Shown piece by piece: positions 31,435 through 42,924 of a stretch of 64,000 nt of DNA. The DNA is from Karstenula rhodostoma CBS 690.94. Lineage: Eukaryota; Ascomycota; Dothideomycetes; Pleosporales; Didymosphaeriaceae. The notes under the pieces are model-generated. The model was not told the DNA's origin, searched no databases, and saw only the letters and a program-made list of their open reading frames with translations. The position numbers and the translations under genes were made by a program. Numbering within the stretch: the stretch's first letter is position 1; the number at the start of each line of letters is the position of its first letter. The DNA is taken from the NCBI GenBank assembly GCA_010093485.1, contig MU001515.1, positions 453,518-517,517 on the forward strand. The letters are read 5' to 3'.

Positions 31435-31682
31435 TTTCGACGCAACATCAGGGGTTTTGACATCTACCAAATGCGGTGTGTAAGAAATACAAGCCATTAC
31501 AATTGTGAAAGCGAACAGACTCTCAGGACCTATGGCTTCCCGCGCAAACCGCACAGCCACCGTCAACTTCTCATACTCAGTTACTACACCACGCAACCTG
31601 CGGATACCGGTACCCAGTACTCTATCAACCAATCTACCATCGCAAGGCGCGCTCACAGCCAGACTCAAAACAGGGCAAAGGT

Positions 31683-32105
31683 CTAGGTCCGGGCTGCCGA
31701 GGGGTGGGACGTCAAAGGGCCGCCAGGCGGGCTGGAACTCATCAGGGCGATGGCTTGACATGCCAGAGAGGCCAAGGAGGGCGGGTAGGCTGAGGATTCG
31801 GACGGCGTCTCGCTGTCGTTGATGATGTACGAGAGGGACATTTTGGATGGCGCGGCTGCTGTGGGTGGTGGGTCCGGCGTCGCTGTCGCTGCTTCAGGTA
31901 GGGTACCTGTCTCTGTCGGGGTAGTGACTTCGACTGACCAGACGAGCGCATCGACGCGTTCCCGGTGCTCGAGTCGACTGCGGAGGTTGGTGTCGACTTC
32001 AATAGCCCTGGGCCGTGAGGGGAGGACATTCGGACTAGCGATCTGGGCGGGGAACGGAAGCGGGCGACGCTTGGGGAGTGGCGATGGAGCGGGGCGTTCC
32101 CACAT
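31683..32105 (-). CDS. Pro-rich hypothetical protein (140 aa), tentative
   Basis: The frame from ATG at 32105 starts MWERPAPSPLPKRRPLPFPA. The frame stays open upstream to about 32,228 without another ATG, encoding YYTSHEDTGAPPLPDWIKPR and a polyproline run from the GGT/CCA microsatellite at 32116-32140, so the true start may lie in an upstream exon. A polar stretch (VEVTTPTETGTLPEAATATP) is followed by KMSLSYIINDSETPSE, which resembles the short 'S-I-xx-L-(I/L)-N' motifs near the ends of some fungal transcription regulators. The likeness is weak. No DNA-binding domain is visible. Confidence 0.3.
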   Translation of the reverse strand: MWERPAPSPLPKRRPLPFPAQIASPNVLPSRPRAIEVDTNLRSRLEHRERVDALVWSVEVTTPTETGTLPEAATATPDPPPTAAAPSKMSLSYIINDSETPSESSAYPPSLASLACQAIALMSSSPPGGPLTSHPSAART

Positions 32106-32850
32106 GCGGTGGGGTGGTGACGGTGGTGGTGGTGGTGGTGGTAGCGGGGGTAGTCGAGGCCAGCATGGGTTATTTGTTCGTGGTTTTATCCAGTCTGGGA
32201 GCGGGGGCGCGCCGGTGTCCTCGTGGCTGGTGTAGTATCTGGACGCTGGTCAGCCGTTCTGGTGTCGCGCGAGGAGAGAGGGTTCACCTACTGGACGGCC
32301 GCTGCACTGCTAGACCCGTTCATCCTCAACTTGGGAGGACCGCGCTCTGCTCTCGGCGGGACACTTCGGTTCTGCGATCCGAGTCAACTTTTCTTGAGGG
32401 ACTGCAGTTCGTCGTGCATGCACAATCCACTTTATATACTCGCTGCAGCCATACTTTATCCCATATACCAGCTACAGACCACAGTACAGACAACGTGCGT
32501 GCACATCCACGTCCTCCAGCCCCGCGGCTACCCGCAGCACATGGACCATATCTCTAGCCAGGCTCCTACCCTTCATCTTCGAGTACTCAGTTTCGGCAAC
32601 GAGCGTGGGTGGCACTTCCTGATGTGGCTGCGTCGCGCACAGCCTCGTCGGAAAGCGGACCAATGGTACCAGTTAGCAGCCAGTACGTTGGGGTGATCTA
32701 TTGGGCTGTGGTGCATACTGTGGTCGGCGAGGGGTGCGGGATCCGACAGGAGCGAGATGGACTGCGCCGTTTCACAGGTTTCATCCGTCCAACCGTGTTC
32801 CGTAGTATATCCCACGAGCACAGCGGGGCTGGCATGCGCAAAAGGTATGT

Positions 32851-32874
32851 GCTGATCCTGGGGCCGTGGAAGAC
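32851..32874 (-). mobile_element. SINE-like fragment, copy 16
   Basis: GCTGATCCTGGGGCCGTGGA followed by AGAC matches the fixed-end region. A separate TTGGGGTGATC match sits at 32687-32698, in an order that implies rearrangement. Short, so tentative. Confidence 0.35.
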
Positions 32875-33962
32875 ACACCACGTTGATACCTGCTGATCTC
32901 GTGGGTGGCAGATGCCAGCTATCGTCTCTGCAGCGCGGGCCATGCGTTGGTGAAGACGAATTTGCGACCGTCGTGGCTCGATCAACGGACCTGGGAGTCC
33001 TCTGTTTCTGCTGGAATTGAAGATGCGCGGATGCGGTGCAGTCGCCCCATTTGGACAGTATACCCGAGTCATGTCCCTCCCTGCCGCTCGCGCACGCAAC
33101 GTCCAGGATGGGAATCCTTGCAAGGTGCGAGCCTGTGAGGTGGTGTCACATTGAGCGTTTCGTTCCCGTGACGGTGAAATAGCAAACGCTGCTGTTTCCT
33201 TTCGGAAGAGGCGGGGAAGGAATCGCCATCGGGATCTCTGCAGTCAAGCGTCCTAGACATGCTGAGTAGCATAACTGCAAAGGCGATGGTCTTCCAGCTG
33301 GTTGAGTTTCCGGTAAGCATCGCGCGATTTCCATAGCATGGTTCGCGGATGCTGGGGTGCAGCCGGCGGCGTGTTACTCCAGCGCTGCCGTAAACGCTCA
33401 CCGGCGGCATGCATCGGACTGACATGTTGGCGAGCTCATCCCATCCATCGCCGGGTACAAGTGGGGGCTCAGAGAGTGGGTGCAACACGGGATATGCTTT
33501 GGTGTTGAGTATATAGCTGGTCTACCTTTGCTCTCTACTGGCATTGCCGACGAGACTTGGTGTCCATGTCTTGAGGGGGAATCTGGTCCTCCTGAGTAAA
33601 GGAAGAGACCAGTAAGCGCTGTACCGGTGTTGTTTTCCTTCATGATGGAGCGCAAGCCCGACGGTCAGAGATCAGCCTGTCGTGCGACCAAGACAAGCTA
33701 ACGTACTTTGGAAGGGCTGCCCTTGTAGCGCACTCGGATGCCTCATAGCCAGGATTGAAGTCTGGAGCAATGCCTGACGATGGAAATATCCATGCAGCTT
33801 TGCGCGGGGTCGCACGAGGTTTCTGTTGTTAAGATTGCGGTGCTGCACTGCTGATGGACGGCCAGAGTTATTTGGGTTCGCGTTGCACGTCATGTACCAC
33901 CAGGCTTCATTCTATTCTAGACAGCACATTGTAAAGTGATCCAATTTCACGATAATGGCGGT

Positions 33963-33981
33963 TGGAACCTCCGAGGTTCCA
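33963..33981. repeat. Hairpin with 8-bp stem at the edge of the AT-rich block
   Basis: TGGAACCT, loop CCG, AGGTTCCA. A second small stem (GCCATC...GATGGC, 33991-34011, around a CACGTG core) follows within 10 bp. Neither looks like a tRNA. Confidence 0.5.
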
Positions 33982-34159
33982 TCTCTGGCTGCCATCGCTG
34001 CACGTGATGGCGTGGGCCGGCTAGCCGAGTTGGAATTAGCGTGTGTAAGCGACCACGCGTCTATTCGCGAAGTCTACAGACCAGGACTCCGCCTCCCGAG
34101 GTCGTTATAGAGTGAGCTAATGGTGACATGAAAATCGTAAATAGCACGCTACCTGTGTC

Positions 34160-34789
34160 TTTTAAATTTAAAGGACTGCAGTATTAATATTAAGTATTTA
34201 CGTCGTAATTATTAATTATAAAGTACTAAGGTGGCGCTATTTAATAGTAGTTATTACTTTTATAACTATTTTTTAAGTTAATTTCTATTAAATTACTTCT
34301 ATATATAGGTCTAAGTCTATTATCTCTTTTCTTTACTAGTTTTAATAATATAATAATATATTTATATTAGAACTATATTTAATTTATTATTCTTCTATAC
34401 TATTATCTTTATACTAAGATATAATTAGTAGTATAGGAAATTATATTTAGAATTTTTTATATCTATATAACGCTCTTATCCCCTTTTATTAAGAATATAA
34501 ATAATACTTAATAATATTAGAATTTATAGAGCTCTAATTAGTCGCGATAAGGGATATTTTAATCTAAGTACTAAACTAATTTAGAATAAGTATAATATAT
34601 AACTAGCCTTTTTAGTAATCTTTTCTTATATAATAATTTAATTAATTTATTTTTTAAATAAAAGGAATACTTAAGTTTTTTTTTTCTATTATAGTTATAA
34701 ACTTAGTATTTAGAATATAGAATAATTCTTTTTATATACTTTACTATTTAAATATACCCTTTTAGATACTTCTATTATACTAAAAGCCT
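34160..34789. other. Unclassified RIPed sequence left of Gypsy copy 1
   Basis: TA-rich and without LTR-family similarity that I can see. It is the insertion target of copy 1, since AGCCT at 34785-34789 is that copy's left target duplication. Probably an older repeat. Confidence 0.5.
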
Positions 34790-35035
34790 TATAAGAATTA
34801 ATTTAATCTAAGGTTAAATCCCTTTATAGAATATTTACTTACTTTTAAGTTTAGGCCTTATTTAGTAGCTTATATATAGATTAGTTAGTAAATCTTAAAT
34901 ACTTAGTATATAGAGAGTCCCTCTCTAAAACCCTCTCTATCTTAGTATTTTAAATTTAATTTTAATTTATATAGTTTCTTTTATTTATCTAATTCTAAAA
35001 GTATTTACCTTATTTAGCTATATTCTAGCCTTATA
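34790..35035 (+). repeat. 5' LTR of Gypsy copy 1 (246 bp)
   Basis: It starts TATAAGAATTAATTTAATC and ends CTATATTCTAGCCTTATA. The TATAAG/CCTTATA ends are what TGTAAGG...CCTTACA would become after RIP, so the usual TG...CA termini are inferred. Confidence 0.9.
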
Positions 35036-35140
35036 TTAAACTTAAGACCTTTTTTTTTAATTAAAGATTAGTAACTATAATATTTACTTTTAGCTCTTTA
35101 GATATAGAAAGGTCTACTAAAATTCTAAAATTTTTTTTTA

Positions 35141-35318
35141 GATTAGCTATTAAGGTACTAGAATATCCTTTAAAATTCTTATTAAAGACTAGCTATTAAG
35201 GTACTAGAATATCCTCTAAAGTCCTTATTAAAGGCTAGCTATTAAGATATTAGAATATTCTCTAAAATTCTTATTAAAGGTTAGCTATTAAGGCGCTAGA
35301 ATATTCTCCTAAATTTTT
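35141..35318 (+). repeat. 46-bp minisatellite in Gypsy copy 1 leader, 4 units
   Basis: Units of GCTATTAAGGTACTAGAATA followed by TCCTCTAAAGTCCTTATTAA and AGACTA, ending before the TTTTTTAAAC that follows the array in every copy. Located about 105 bp after the 5' LTR. Confidence 0.85.
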
Positions 35319-37466
35319 TAAACTTCCTTAAAGACTTACTAATATTAGGTACTTTTAGTAGAATTAACTACTATAAAAGTTAAATCCTTCTTAAGTAAAA
35401 GTATATATTTACTATAGGTATATTAAAAATAATATATATATCCTTAGTAAATAGGCTTAAAATATAACTAACTATTTATTTATTACTTATACTTTACTTA
35501 TCTAAACTTACTTTTTACCCTTATAGTAAATATTAATTTATATAATATCTCTATTTTAAATAGCCCTTTTTTTCTATTTATTTTATTTTTAAATAACTTT
35601 ATACTTACTATACTACTATCTATAATTAAGTATATAAAAATAAAACTTTTAGTACTTAAATAGTTTATTAATAGGAATTTAATACCTTTTTTTTAAAACT
35701 ATATTAGAACTCGCTCTATAAGCTATACTACTAAAGTAATAATAGCTTTTAATTTTAATAAAAAAAACTTTAATAATATTTTAAAAATAAATAACCTCTA
35801 TTATAGTATAATTATAGGTAAGATATTATATATACTATTCTAAGATTACTTATTTATTTAAATATAAAAATAGATACTAGTAGCTAAAGCCTTTAGTATA
35901 TAATTTCCCTATAAATTAGAAAACTTATTTTTTTAAATTAAACTTTTCCTAATAGAACTAGATATCTAGCTACTTAAAAGTACTAAAGAATACCTAGCTA
36001 ATATTAGTAAAATTAAGAAGGAATTAAGCCTTTATTAGAATTCTAGAACTAGAAACTATAAGAAGGAAAAAAATAATTTTAAGGCTAGTTTATAGATAAC
36101 TAGACTATAAGAGCTAAAGGAAGTATTTAAACTATATATAATTTTTACTAATATTAATATAATTATTCTAGACCTAATTACTTTAGATAAAAAGGATCTA
36201 GAAATTTTAAATTACTAAGACCTAGAGTTTATTATTACTTCTAATATATATATAGACTATATTAAGGCTAATATAGCCCTATTTACTATAAAGTTATAGC
36301 TTATAGTTTTATTCTATTATATATATAAAGTATAGAACTAGTAATAAAAGCTAGTTTAATAAAATACTAATCTAAATAATAAAATTAATATTATAATAGA
36401 CTTCTAGATATAGATTTAAAAGGAAAATAGTTATTTATAAACTAAAATTATAAAACTAAAGAAAATTATTAAGGCTAAGAATTAATTAATATAAATAATA
36501 ATTAGTAACTTAAATAGTAATAATAGTTTTAAATTACTCTACTAGTTTAGTATTTCCCTTACTAAGCTAGTATCTATTATTAAATATAATACTAAACTAG
36601 TTATTTTAAAAATAAATAGTTAGTAAGATATAGACTATTCTACTATAGGTTAATATATTCTAAGAGTAAATACTTTTAATAAACTTTTTTATAAAATACT
36701 AAACCTTTACTATATAAAGTACTAAGCTTACTAGAGTAAATATCTATCCCCTAAAGTTCTAGACTCTAATAAGTTTAATAGTAATAAGACTTAATTTAAG
36801 CTATAATTCTATTTACTAGAGGTTAAGATTAAATCTAATATAAACTATTTTTAGTAAAATACTTCTAAAGAATATACTATAGCTATTACTAATTATATTA
36901 ATATATAACTAAAAGGCTATACCTTTAAAATTTTTAATATCTAAAAATAATAGTAATTAACTATATCTCTTATAGGTTTATATAACTACCTCTAAGCTAT
37001 ATTTATATTATTAAACTAGAATATTAATATCTATACTAATCTCTAGAAAATAATATTTCTATCTAGAGGAAATATAAACTTATTTATTATATAATATAAT
37101 ATATTTATAAACTAAACTAAATTTTATTCTAATAATTCTAAAGAAATATTTTATAAAAAGTTCTATATAAAGTTTACTAACTAGTTTACTTAGAATACTA
37201 TTAATTCTACTATAGACTATAATAAATTTTATACTATTATCTATAAATTATATAAAATCTTTAAGTATAACTATTAGACTAATTATAACTAATTTACTTC
37301 CTTTACCTTATACTATTATAAGGAGTTTTTATTATAAATAATTACTTTAGCCTCTTATTATACTATAGAACTACCTAAAGATACTATAGTAGAATTAGCT
37401 CTAAAATACTAATCTACTAACCCTAAATATAGATATTCTAAGAAGTAGTATTATAAAAATTAGATA

Positions 37467-37508
37467 TATTATAACTATCTTTCTAAGGATTATATCTACT
37501 ATAATTAC
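37467..37508 (+). other. Fossil gag zinc knuckle (C-x2-C-x4-H-x4-C) of Gypsy copy 1
   Basis: The codons read TAT-TAT-AAC-TAT-(4)-TAT-(4)-TAC. Tyr codons occupy all three Cys positions' and the terminal Cys/His positions at exactly the retroviral zinc-knuckle spacing, as expected if TGY and CAY codons were converted to TAY by RIP. The equivalent block is at about 61,467-61,510 in copy 3. Confidence 0.7.
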
Positions 37509-37855
37509 TCTATTAAACTCTATAATAGGTATACTATTACTACTATTATAAAGGTTTAAAAAGAGAATAAGACTTATTTCTTTCTAGAATCTAGTAATAA
37601 ATATACCTCTAATAAAGACTCTAAGTTAGATTTTAAATTAAAAAATTAAAAGTATTAGTTAACTCTAGACTAGTACCTCTAATAGAAATAGTAGGTATAG
37701 AACTAATTAACCTATAGAAGCTAGTATTCTACCCTAAAAAGTATTATACTAACTTTAAAAATATTTAAATTTTTAATTTATTTAGGGGAATACCTTTTAT
37801 ACTTTCTATAATATTCTAAAATAATAGATATAAGATTTATATATATAGTTTTATT

Positions 37856-37867
37856 AATTCTAGTATA
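37856..37867 (+). other. Fossil aspartic protease site of Gypsy copy 1
   Basis: AAT-TCT-AGT-ATA (Asn-Ser-Ser-Ile) sits where a retroviral-type protease has Asp-Ser/Thr-Gly-Ala. Every difference is a G-to-A or C-to-T change. Its position between zinc knuckle and reverse transcriptase is right. Confidence 0.55.
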
Positions 37868-39622
37868 TTTATATATAATCTTATTATCTTATAGCTAGAG
37901 AAAATACTAAGATACTAACTTAGTATTAAGTTAATATAGCTTAAATATTTAATCCCTCTTAAAAGTTTTACTAATAAGAAGGCTATCTTAGTTAATTATT
38001 ACTTTTAAGTAGTACTTAATATTAATAGATATTTTATAACTATATAGTTTATCCTATATAAAATAAAAGACTATAACCTTATTATAGAATAAAAATTCTT
38101 TAAGGATACTAAAATACTAATTAATTATTATAACTAGTATTTAATATAGCTAGATAATATACTATTATAGGTTATTACTCTATTTATAGTACTATACTAC
38201 CTATTTCTACTAGTTAATAAAAAATACTAGTTTAATACTAACTAATAGAATACTAACTTTAAAAAGGAGAATATTTAATTTTAATAAGTATAATTACTCT
38301 ATAGGGAATACTCCCCTATAAAGGAGTTTAAAATCTCTATAGAACCTATAATATTATCTATCTCTCTAGTATAAACTATTCCCTAAAACTATAGTAATTA
38401 TTAATTATTTTTAATAGAGTTTATTCTAGATAAGGACTTTATTATAGTATACTATATATCTTTAAATAAGAATAATAATAAAGCTAAACTACTAGAGTCT
38501 AGAAATAAAAGTTAGTAATTAGTTAAGTCTAGTATTAAAGATAATACCCTAGTATATAAATATAGTAATAAATTACTATATAATAATAAATTATTATTAG
38601 GGGAATTAACTACCTCTACTAAGCCTAATTCTACTAGAGACTCTAGTAAATAAGCTATTAAGAAACTCTTATAAGAGCTAAGGATTAAATTAAAAAACTA
38701 TTTAAAGGACTAAATTATTACTATCTTCTACTCTATAGAGTAGCTTTAATATAAGAAAAATTTATATAAAATAAATAAAGTACTATTTAATCTAGAACTA
38801 TTATCCCTAAAGGAACCCCTTAAATATTAAATACTAATAAGGAAATAGTTTCTTAAAGTTAGTATTAATATTTTAACTATTTTTACTATAGTATTTATAG
38901 TTAGTATATAAGGTATAAAAATTAGCTCTATTAGTTAATATAAGTTATTTAAACTTATAGAAGTTAAGTATTATAAAAAAAAAGTTATAGCTAACTCTCT
39001 AGAAAAGTCTTAAGAATAACTACTAGTAAAATTTAAAGCTAAACTTCCCTACTATAGATAGGTAGAAATAGATATTTCTTATTTTAATAAATAAAAGATA
39101 AATATCTTACCTCTATAATAAAAAAGTATTAATTATAATATTATTCTTATTAAGGATATTAGTATTTTAAAGACTTTCCTATTATATCCTATATCCCTTA
39201 ATAAGCTAGAATTACTATACCTATATATTTAGAATATAGTAAAGAAAGGGTTTATTTCTTTTAGTAATACTAGTTTTACCTTCCCTATTTTATATATAAA
39301 GAAGTCTAAAGGGGGGTAATATCTTTATATTAATTATAGAAGACTTAATAGTATTACTAAAAAGAATATTACTTTTATATTACTATTAGAGGAAACTTTT
39401 ATATATTTATTTAGGGTATATATATTTACTAAACTAGACCTATAATAAGCCTTTTATTATATATAACTTATTAAATATACCTTTAACCTCTCTATATTTT
39501 AAACTTAATATAATAATTTTAAATATAATATTTTTCCTTTTAGTATAACTAATAGACTAGTATTATTCTAATACTTTATTAATATAATTCTAGCTAATAT
39601 AATTAACTTAATTTATATAGTT

Positions 39623-39634
39623 TATATTAATAAT
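39623..39634 (+). other. Fossil reverse transcriptase active site of Gypsy copy 1
   Basis: TAT-ATT-AAT-AAT (Tyr-Ile-Asn-Asn) followed by ATT-CTT-ATC-TAC-TCT-AAG (I-L-I-Y-S-K). This is the YxDD box with both catalytic Asp codons changed G to A. Equivalent sites lie at 46921-46932 (minus, copy 2) and 63631-63642 (copy 3). Confidence 0.85.
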
Positions 39635-42600
39635 ATTCTTATCTACTCTAAGAATCCTCTAGAGTATAAGATTTATATATCTAAAGTAGTTAAATAGCTA
39701 AAAGAATACTACCTCTATTATAATATTAAGAAAAATAAATTTACTATTTAAGAAATTAAATTTCTAAGCTTTATTATTATTACTAATAGGATTTATAAGG
39801 ACCCTAAAAAGAAAACTATAGTATAAGACTAGAAAGAGCCTACTAGCCTCTATACCCTCTAATTCTTTTTAGAATTCTATAACTACTATTAGATCTATTT
39901 TAAAAACTATAAATATATTATTTAACCCCTTACTAAGCTAACTAAAAAAGGCGCCTAGTATAAGTTTAAAAATAAGAAATATACTACTTTTTAAGTTATA
40001 AAAAACCTTCTCTACTTAGATAATTTTATTATATAGTACTTCCTCTACTATAAAATATAAATAGAAACTAATACTAGTAATAATATTATTATAGAAACTA
40101 TTTTATAAATATAAAATAATAGAATCTAGAAATCTTTTAGTTTCTACTTATATAAAATAAAACTAGTAGAGATAAATTATAATATTTATAATAAGGAAAT
40201 ACTTACTATTATAGGTAGGTTATATATATAGTATATTTAGTTTATTAGTTTATAGTTAGAAGAGTTATTTACTATTATTATAGACTATTATATACTTAAA
40301 TACTTCTCTATAAAATAAGAACTTATACTCTACTAGACTTATTAGTTAGAAGTATTATTTTAATATAACTATATAATTATATTTTACCTTAGATTTATAA
40401 ATATTATAGCTAATATACTATTATAGAAATAGAAAAAACTAGTTATATAAAAAGTAAAAGCTAAGTTAGTCTATATAATATATTTTTTCTCCTAATAATA
40501 GGATATTACTAATAATAATACTAATAATAAAGACTATAAAGTAGTAGTATTAGTTATTACTACTAAGCTAAACTAGTAAAATAGAAAAGTTAAATTATAA
40601 AATTTTTTTATTATACTAATAGACTACTTATTTAAAGTAAATTATATTAACTTAATCTTAGAACTACTTTAAAAGGCTATTTTTAAACTAAATAGTAAGT
40701 ATAATAGGATACCTTCTAAATTTTTTTTATACTAAGACTATCTAGTTATTTTTAAAACTAGTTAGTTTTAAATAATCCTTATTAATATAGTTTACTTCTA
40801 TTAGATAACTATATATTCTAATACTAAAAAAATCTATAAACTTATTTAGAAATTATACTATTAAAGCTATATATATATAGATATTAAATAGTTTATATAA
40901 AATTATAAAATTTACTACTAAACTAAGCCCCTTTATAATAAGAAACTAGATCTACTCTAGCTACTACCTATTCTAAAGACTATATAGTAAAATATCTCTA
41001 TAGACTTTAAAAACTTTCTACTAAACTAAAAGGGCTTTAATAATATTATAGTTTATATATACTATTTAAGTAAATATACCTTTTTATTATTATACTATAA
41101 GATAATTACTATAGAATAGGCTACCTTCCTTTACTACTAGTATATCTAGAGGATTTTTAGTATCTCTAAATCTATTATATTAGATTAAGGGCTATAGTTT
41201 ACTTCTAATTTTACTAATAAACTATATTATTTTATAGATATATAGTAGAAATTTATATCTATAGATTATATCTAAATAGATAACTAAACTAAAATATATA
41301 ATAAGTATATTAACTAGTATTTCTATTTATTTATTAATAAATTTTAGAATAACTAGTTAAATCTACTCCCTTTAATAAACTAGGTATAAGTCTCTTTATC
41401 TAATAAATCTATTAGTTTCTTTTTATATAAAATTAAGATTAGCTATAAAACTAAAGTCTTTTAGAACTAAAGGAATAGAGTTAGATTACCTAAGAACTCC
41501 CCTAATAATATTAGTTTTAAGTAAGCCTATAAGTTTATTACTACTTATTTTAAAACTATTACTTAGATTTATAACTAGGCCTATTAGAACCTTATTATAA
41601 TATAAGATTTAATAGTAAAATAAGCTAATAAATACTACTAACTATTTAATTTTATTATTAGTAACTTTATTTATATTATTCTAAAAGGCTTTTTAATATT
41701 ATATTCCTTTATTAAGTTTAATAAGTAAATATATAGTCTATACTATATTATAGAAATAAAAAGGTTATTCTATAAGCTTAAATTACTATTATATATAAAA
41801 GTTTATTTAGTATTTTATATAAACTATCTTTAAAAAGTATCTAATAACTTATTTTCTAGATAATACTAATTATAGAAACTACTAATTAAAATTAATAGTA
41901 TTTTTAAGTAAGAGATATTACTTATTTATAATAGCTAACTAAGCTAGAGAAAACTTTAGTACTAAATAGTATAGTAAGGCTATAATCTAAATAATATATA
42001 GTATTTAGTATCTAACTTTAAAAATACTCTAAAGCTAGTAGATAACTTTTATAATACTAATCCTTAAGTAGTTAGGCCCCCTAAGTACCTAGATACTTAA
42101 AAAAAAGCTACTTTTAATAAAATATTTTTAGATAGTAATCTTAAAGATAATATACCTATTAAGGTAGGTAATTAATAAAGGGTTATTTAAAAATAGGCTA
42201 GTTAGTATAATAGTTTAATTTAAATAGCCTATTTAATATCTATAAAGTATACTTACCTTATACTTTTTAGTATTATAAAGAATTAAGCTTTATATATTAA
42301 GTACTTTAAGTTTTTAACTATAATAAGGAATTTAAGATTTTAAACTAGATTTTAACCTCTTCTTATAGAATTAGGGAACCCTATATAATATATATATAAT
42401 AGTATATAGCTAACTACTTAGAAAAATTCTAAATAAAGATATTTTTATATAGGAAATTATAAAGTCTTATATAATTATACTAGAATAGAATACTCTAATC
42501 TAGTCTATAACTATATAAGTTTAATAAGAAATTTTTTTAAAAGTATAAAAAATATTTTCTTTATTTTTATTTCTTTTTTTCTAGACTAATTTTTTTTTTT

Positions 42601-42678
42601 CTTTTTTTTTATAGATATAAATATTTTTATAGTTTTTAAAAACTATTAAGACTCTAGATTATACTTAGAAGGGGGTAG

Positions 42679-42924
42679 TATAAGGATTAATTTAATTTAA
42701 GGTTAAATCTCTTTATAGAATATTTATTTATCTTTAAGCTTAGGCCTTATTTAGTAGCCTATATATAGATTAGTTAGTAAATCTTAAATATCTAGTATAT
42801 AGAGAGTCCCTTCCTAGAACTTTCTCTATTTTAGTATTTTAAGTTTAGTTTTAATTTATATAGTTTCTTCTATCTATCTAATTTTAAAAGTATTTACCCT
42901 ATTTAGCTATATTCTAGCCTTATA
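42679..42924 (+). repeat. 3' LTR of Gypsy copy 1 (246 bp)
   Basis: TATAAGGATTAATTTAATTT to CTATATTCTAGCCTTATA. Same length as the 5' LTR, with scattered transition differences. Confidence 0.9.

Larger units (their letters stand above)
27472..31682. other. No confident gene; mixed degraded sequence
   Basis: It holds an imperfect ~50-bp duplication near 27,830-27,930 (GATCTTCAGACATACCATCT vs GGTCTTCAGGCATACACTTT), a GGAGATGGCC-type tandem near 28,434-28,480, several frames at 28.8-29.5 kb without domains (for example ATG at 28787, 177 aa), and the SINE-like pair, copies 14 and 15. Nothing else is identifiable. Confidence 0.45.
32106..34159. other. Flank of the AT-rich block; no confident gene
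   Basis: It contains the GGT microsatellite (32116-32140), scattered fragments of the SINE-like family (32687-32698 and 32851-32874) in rearranged order, and two hairpins just before the AT-rich boundary (33963-33981 and 33991-34011). The frames here (for example 32698-33123 minus) show no domain. Confidence 0.45.
34790..42924 (+). mobile_element. Gypsy-type LTR retrotransposon, copy 1 (complete, RIPed)
   Basis: It is 8,135 bp with 246-bp LTRs at both ends, an internal region with fossil gag zinc knuckle (37467-37508), aspartic protease (37856-37867) and reverse transcriptase (39623-39634) motifs, and about 3 kb after the reverse transcriptase motif. That leaves room for RNase H and integrase downstream of it, the Gypsy/Ty3 order. 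A purine tract (AGAAGGGGGTAG) abuts the right LTR. Target duplication: AGCCT on the left, AGTTT on the right, differing only by C to T. No frame is open; all genes are dead. Confidence 0.9.

Noticed and set aside
33955..34015. tRNA candidate near GGTTCC
   Set aside because: The stems do not form a cloverleaf and the T-loop consensus is absent.
35141..35318. CRISPR-like array (46-bp units)
   Set aside because: Units are contiguous without unique spacers and sit in a eukaryotic retrotransposon leader; it is a minisatellite.
35036..42678. Short open frames inside the Gypsy and Copia elements
   Set aside because: RIP has introduced stops throughout; apparent short frames are chance.
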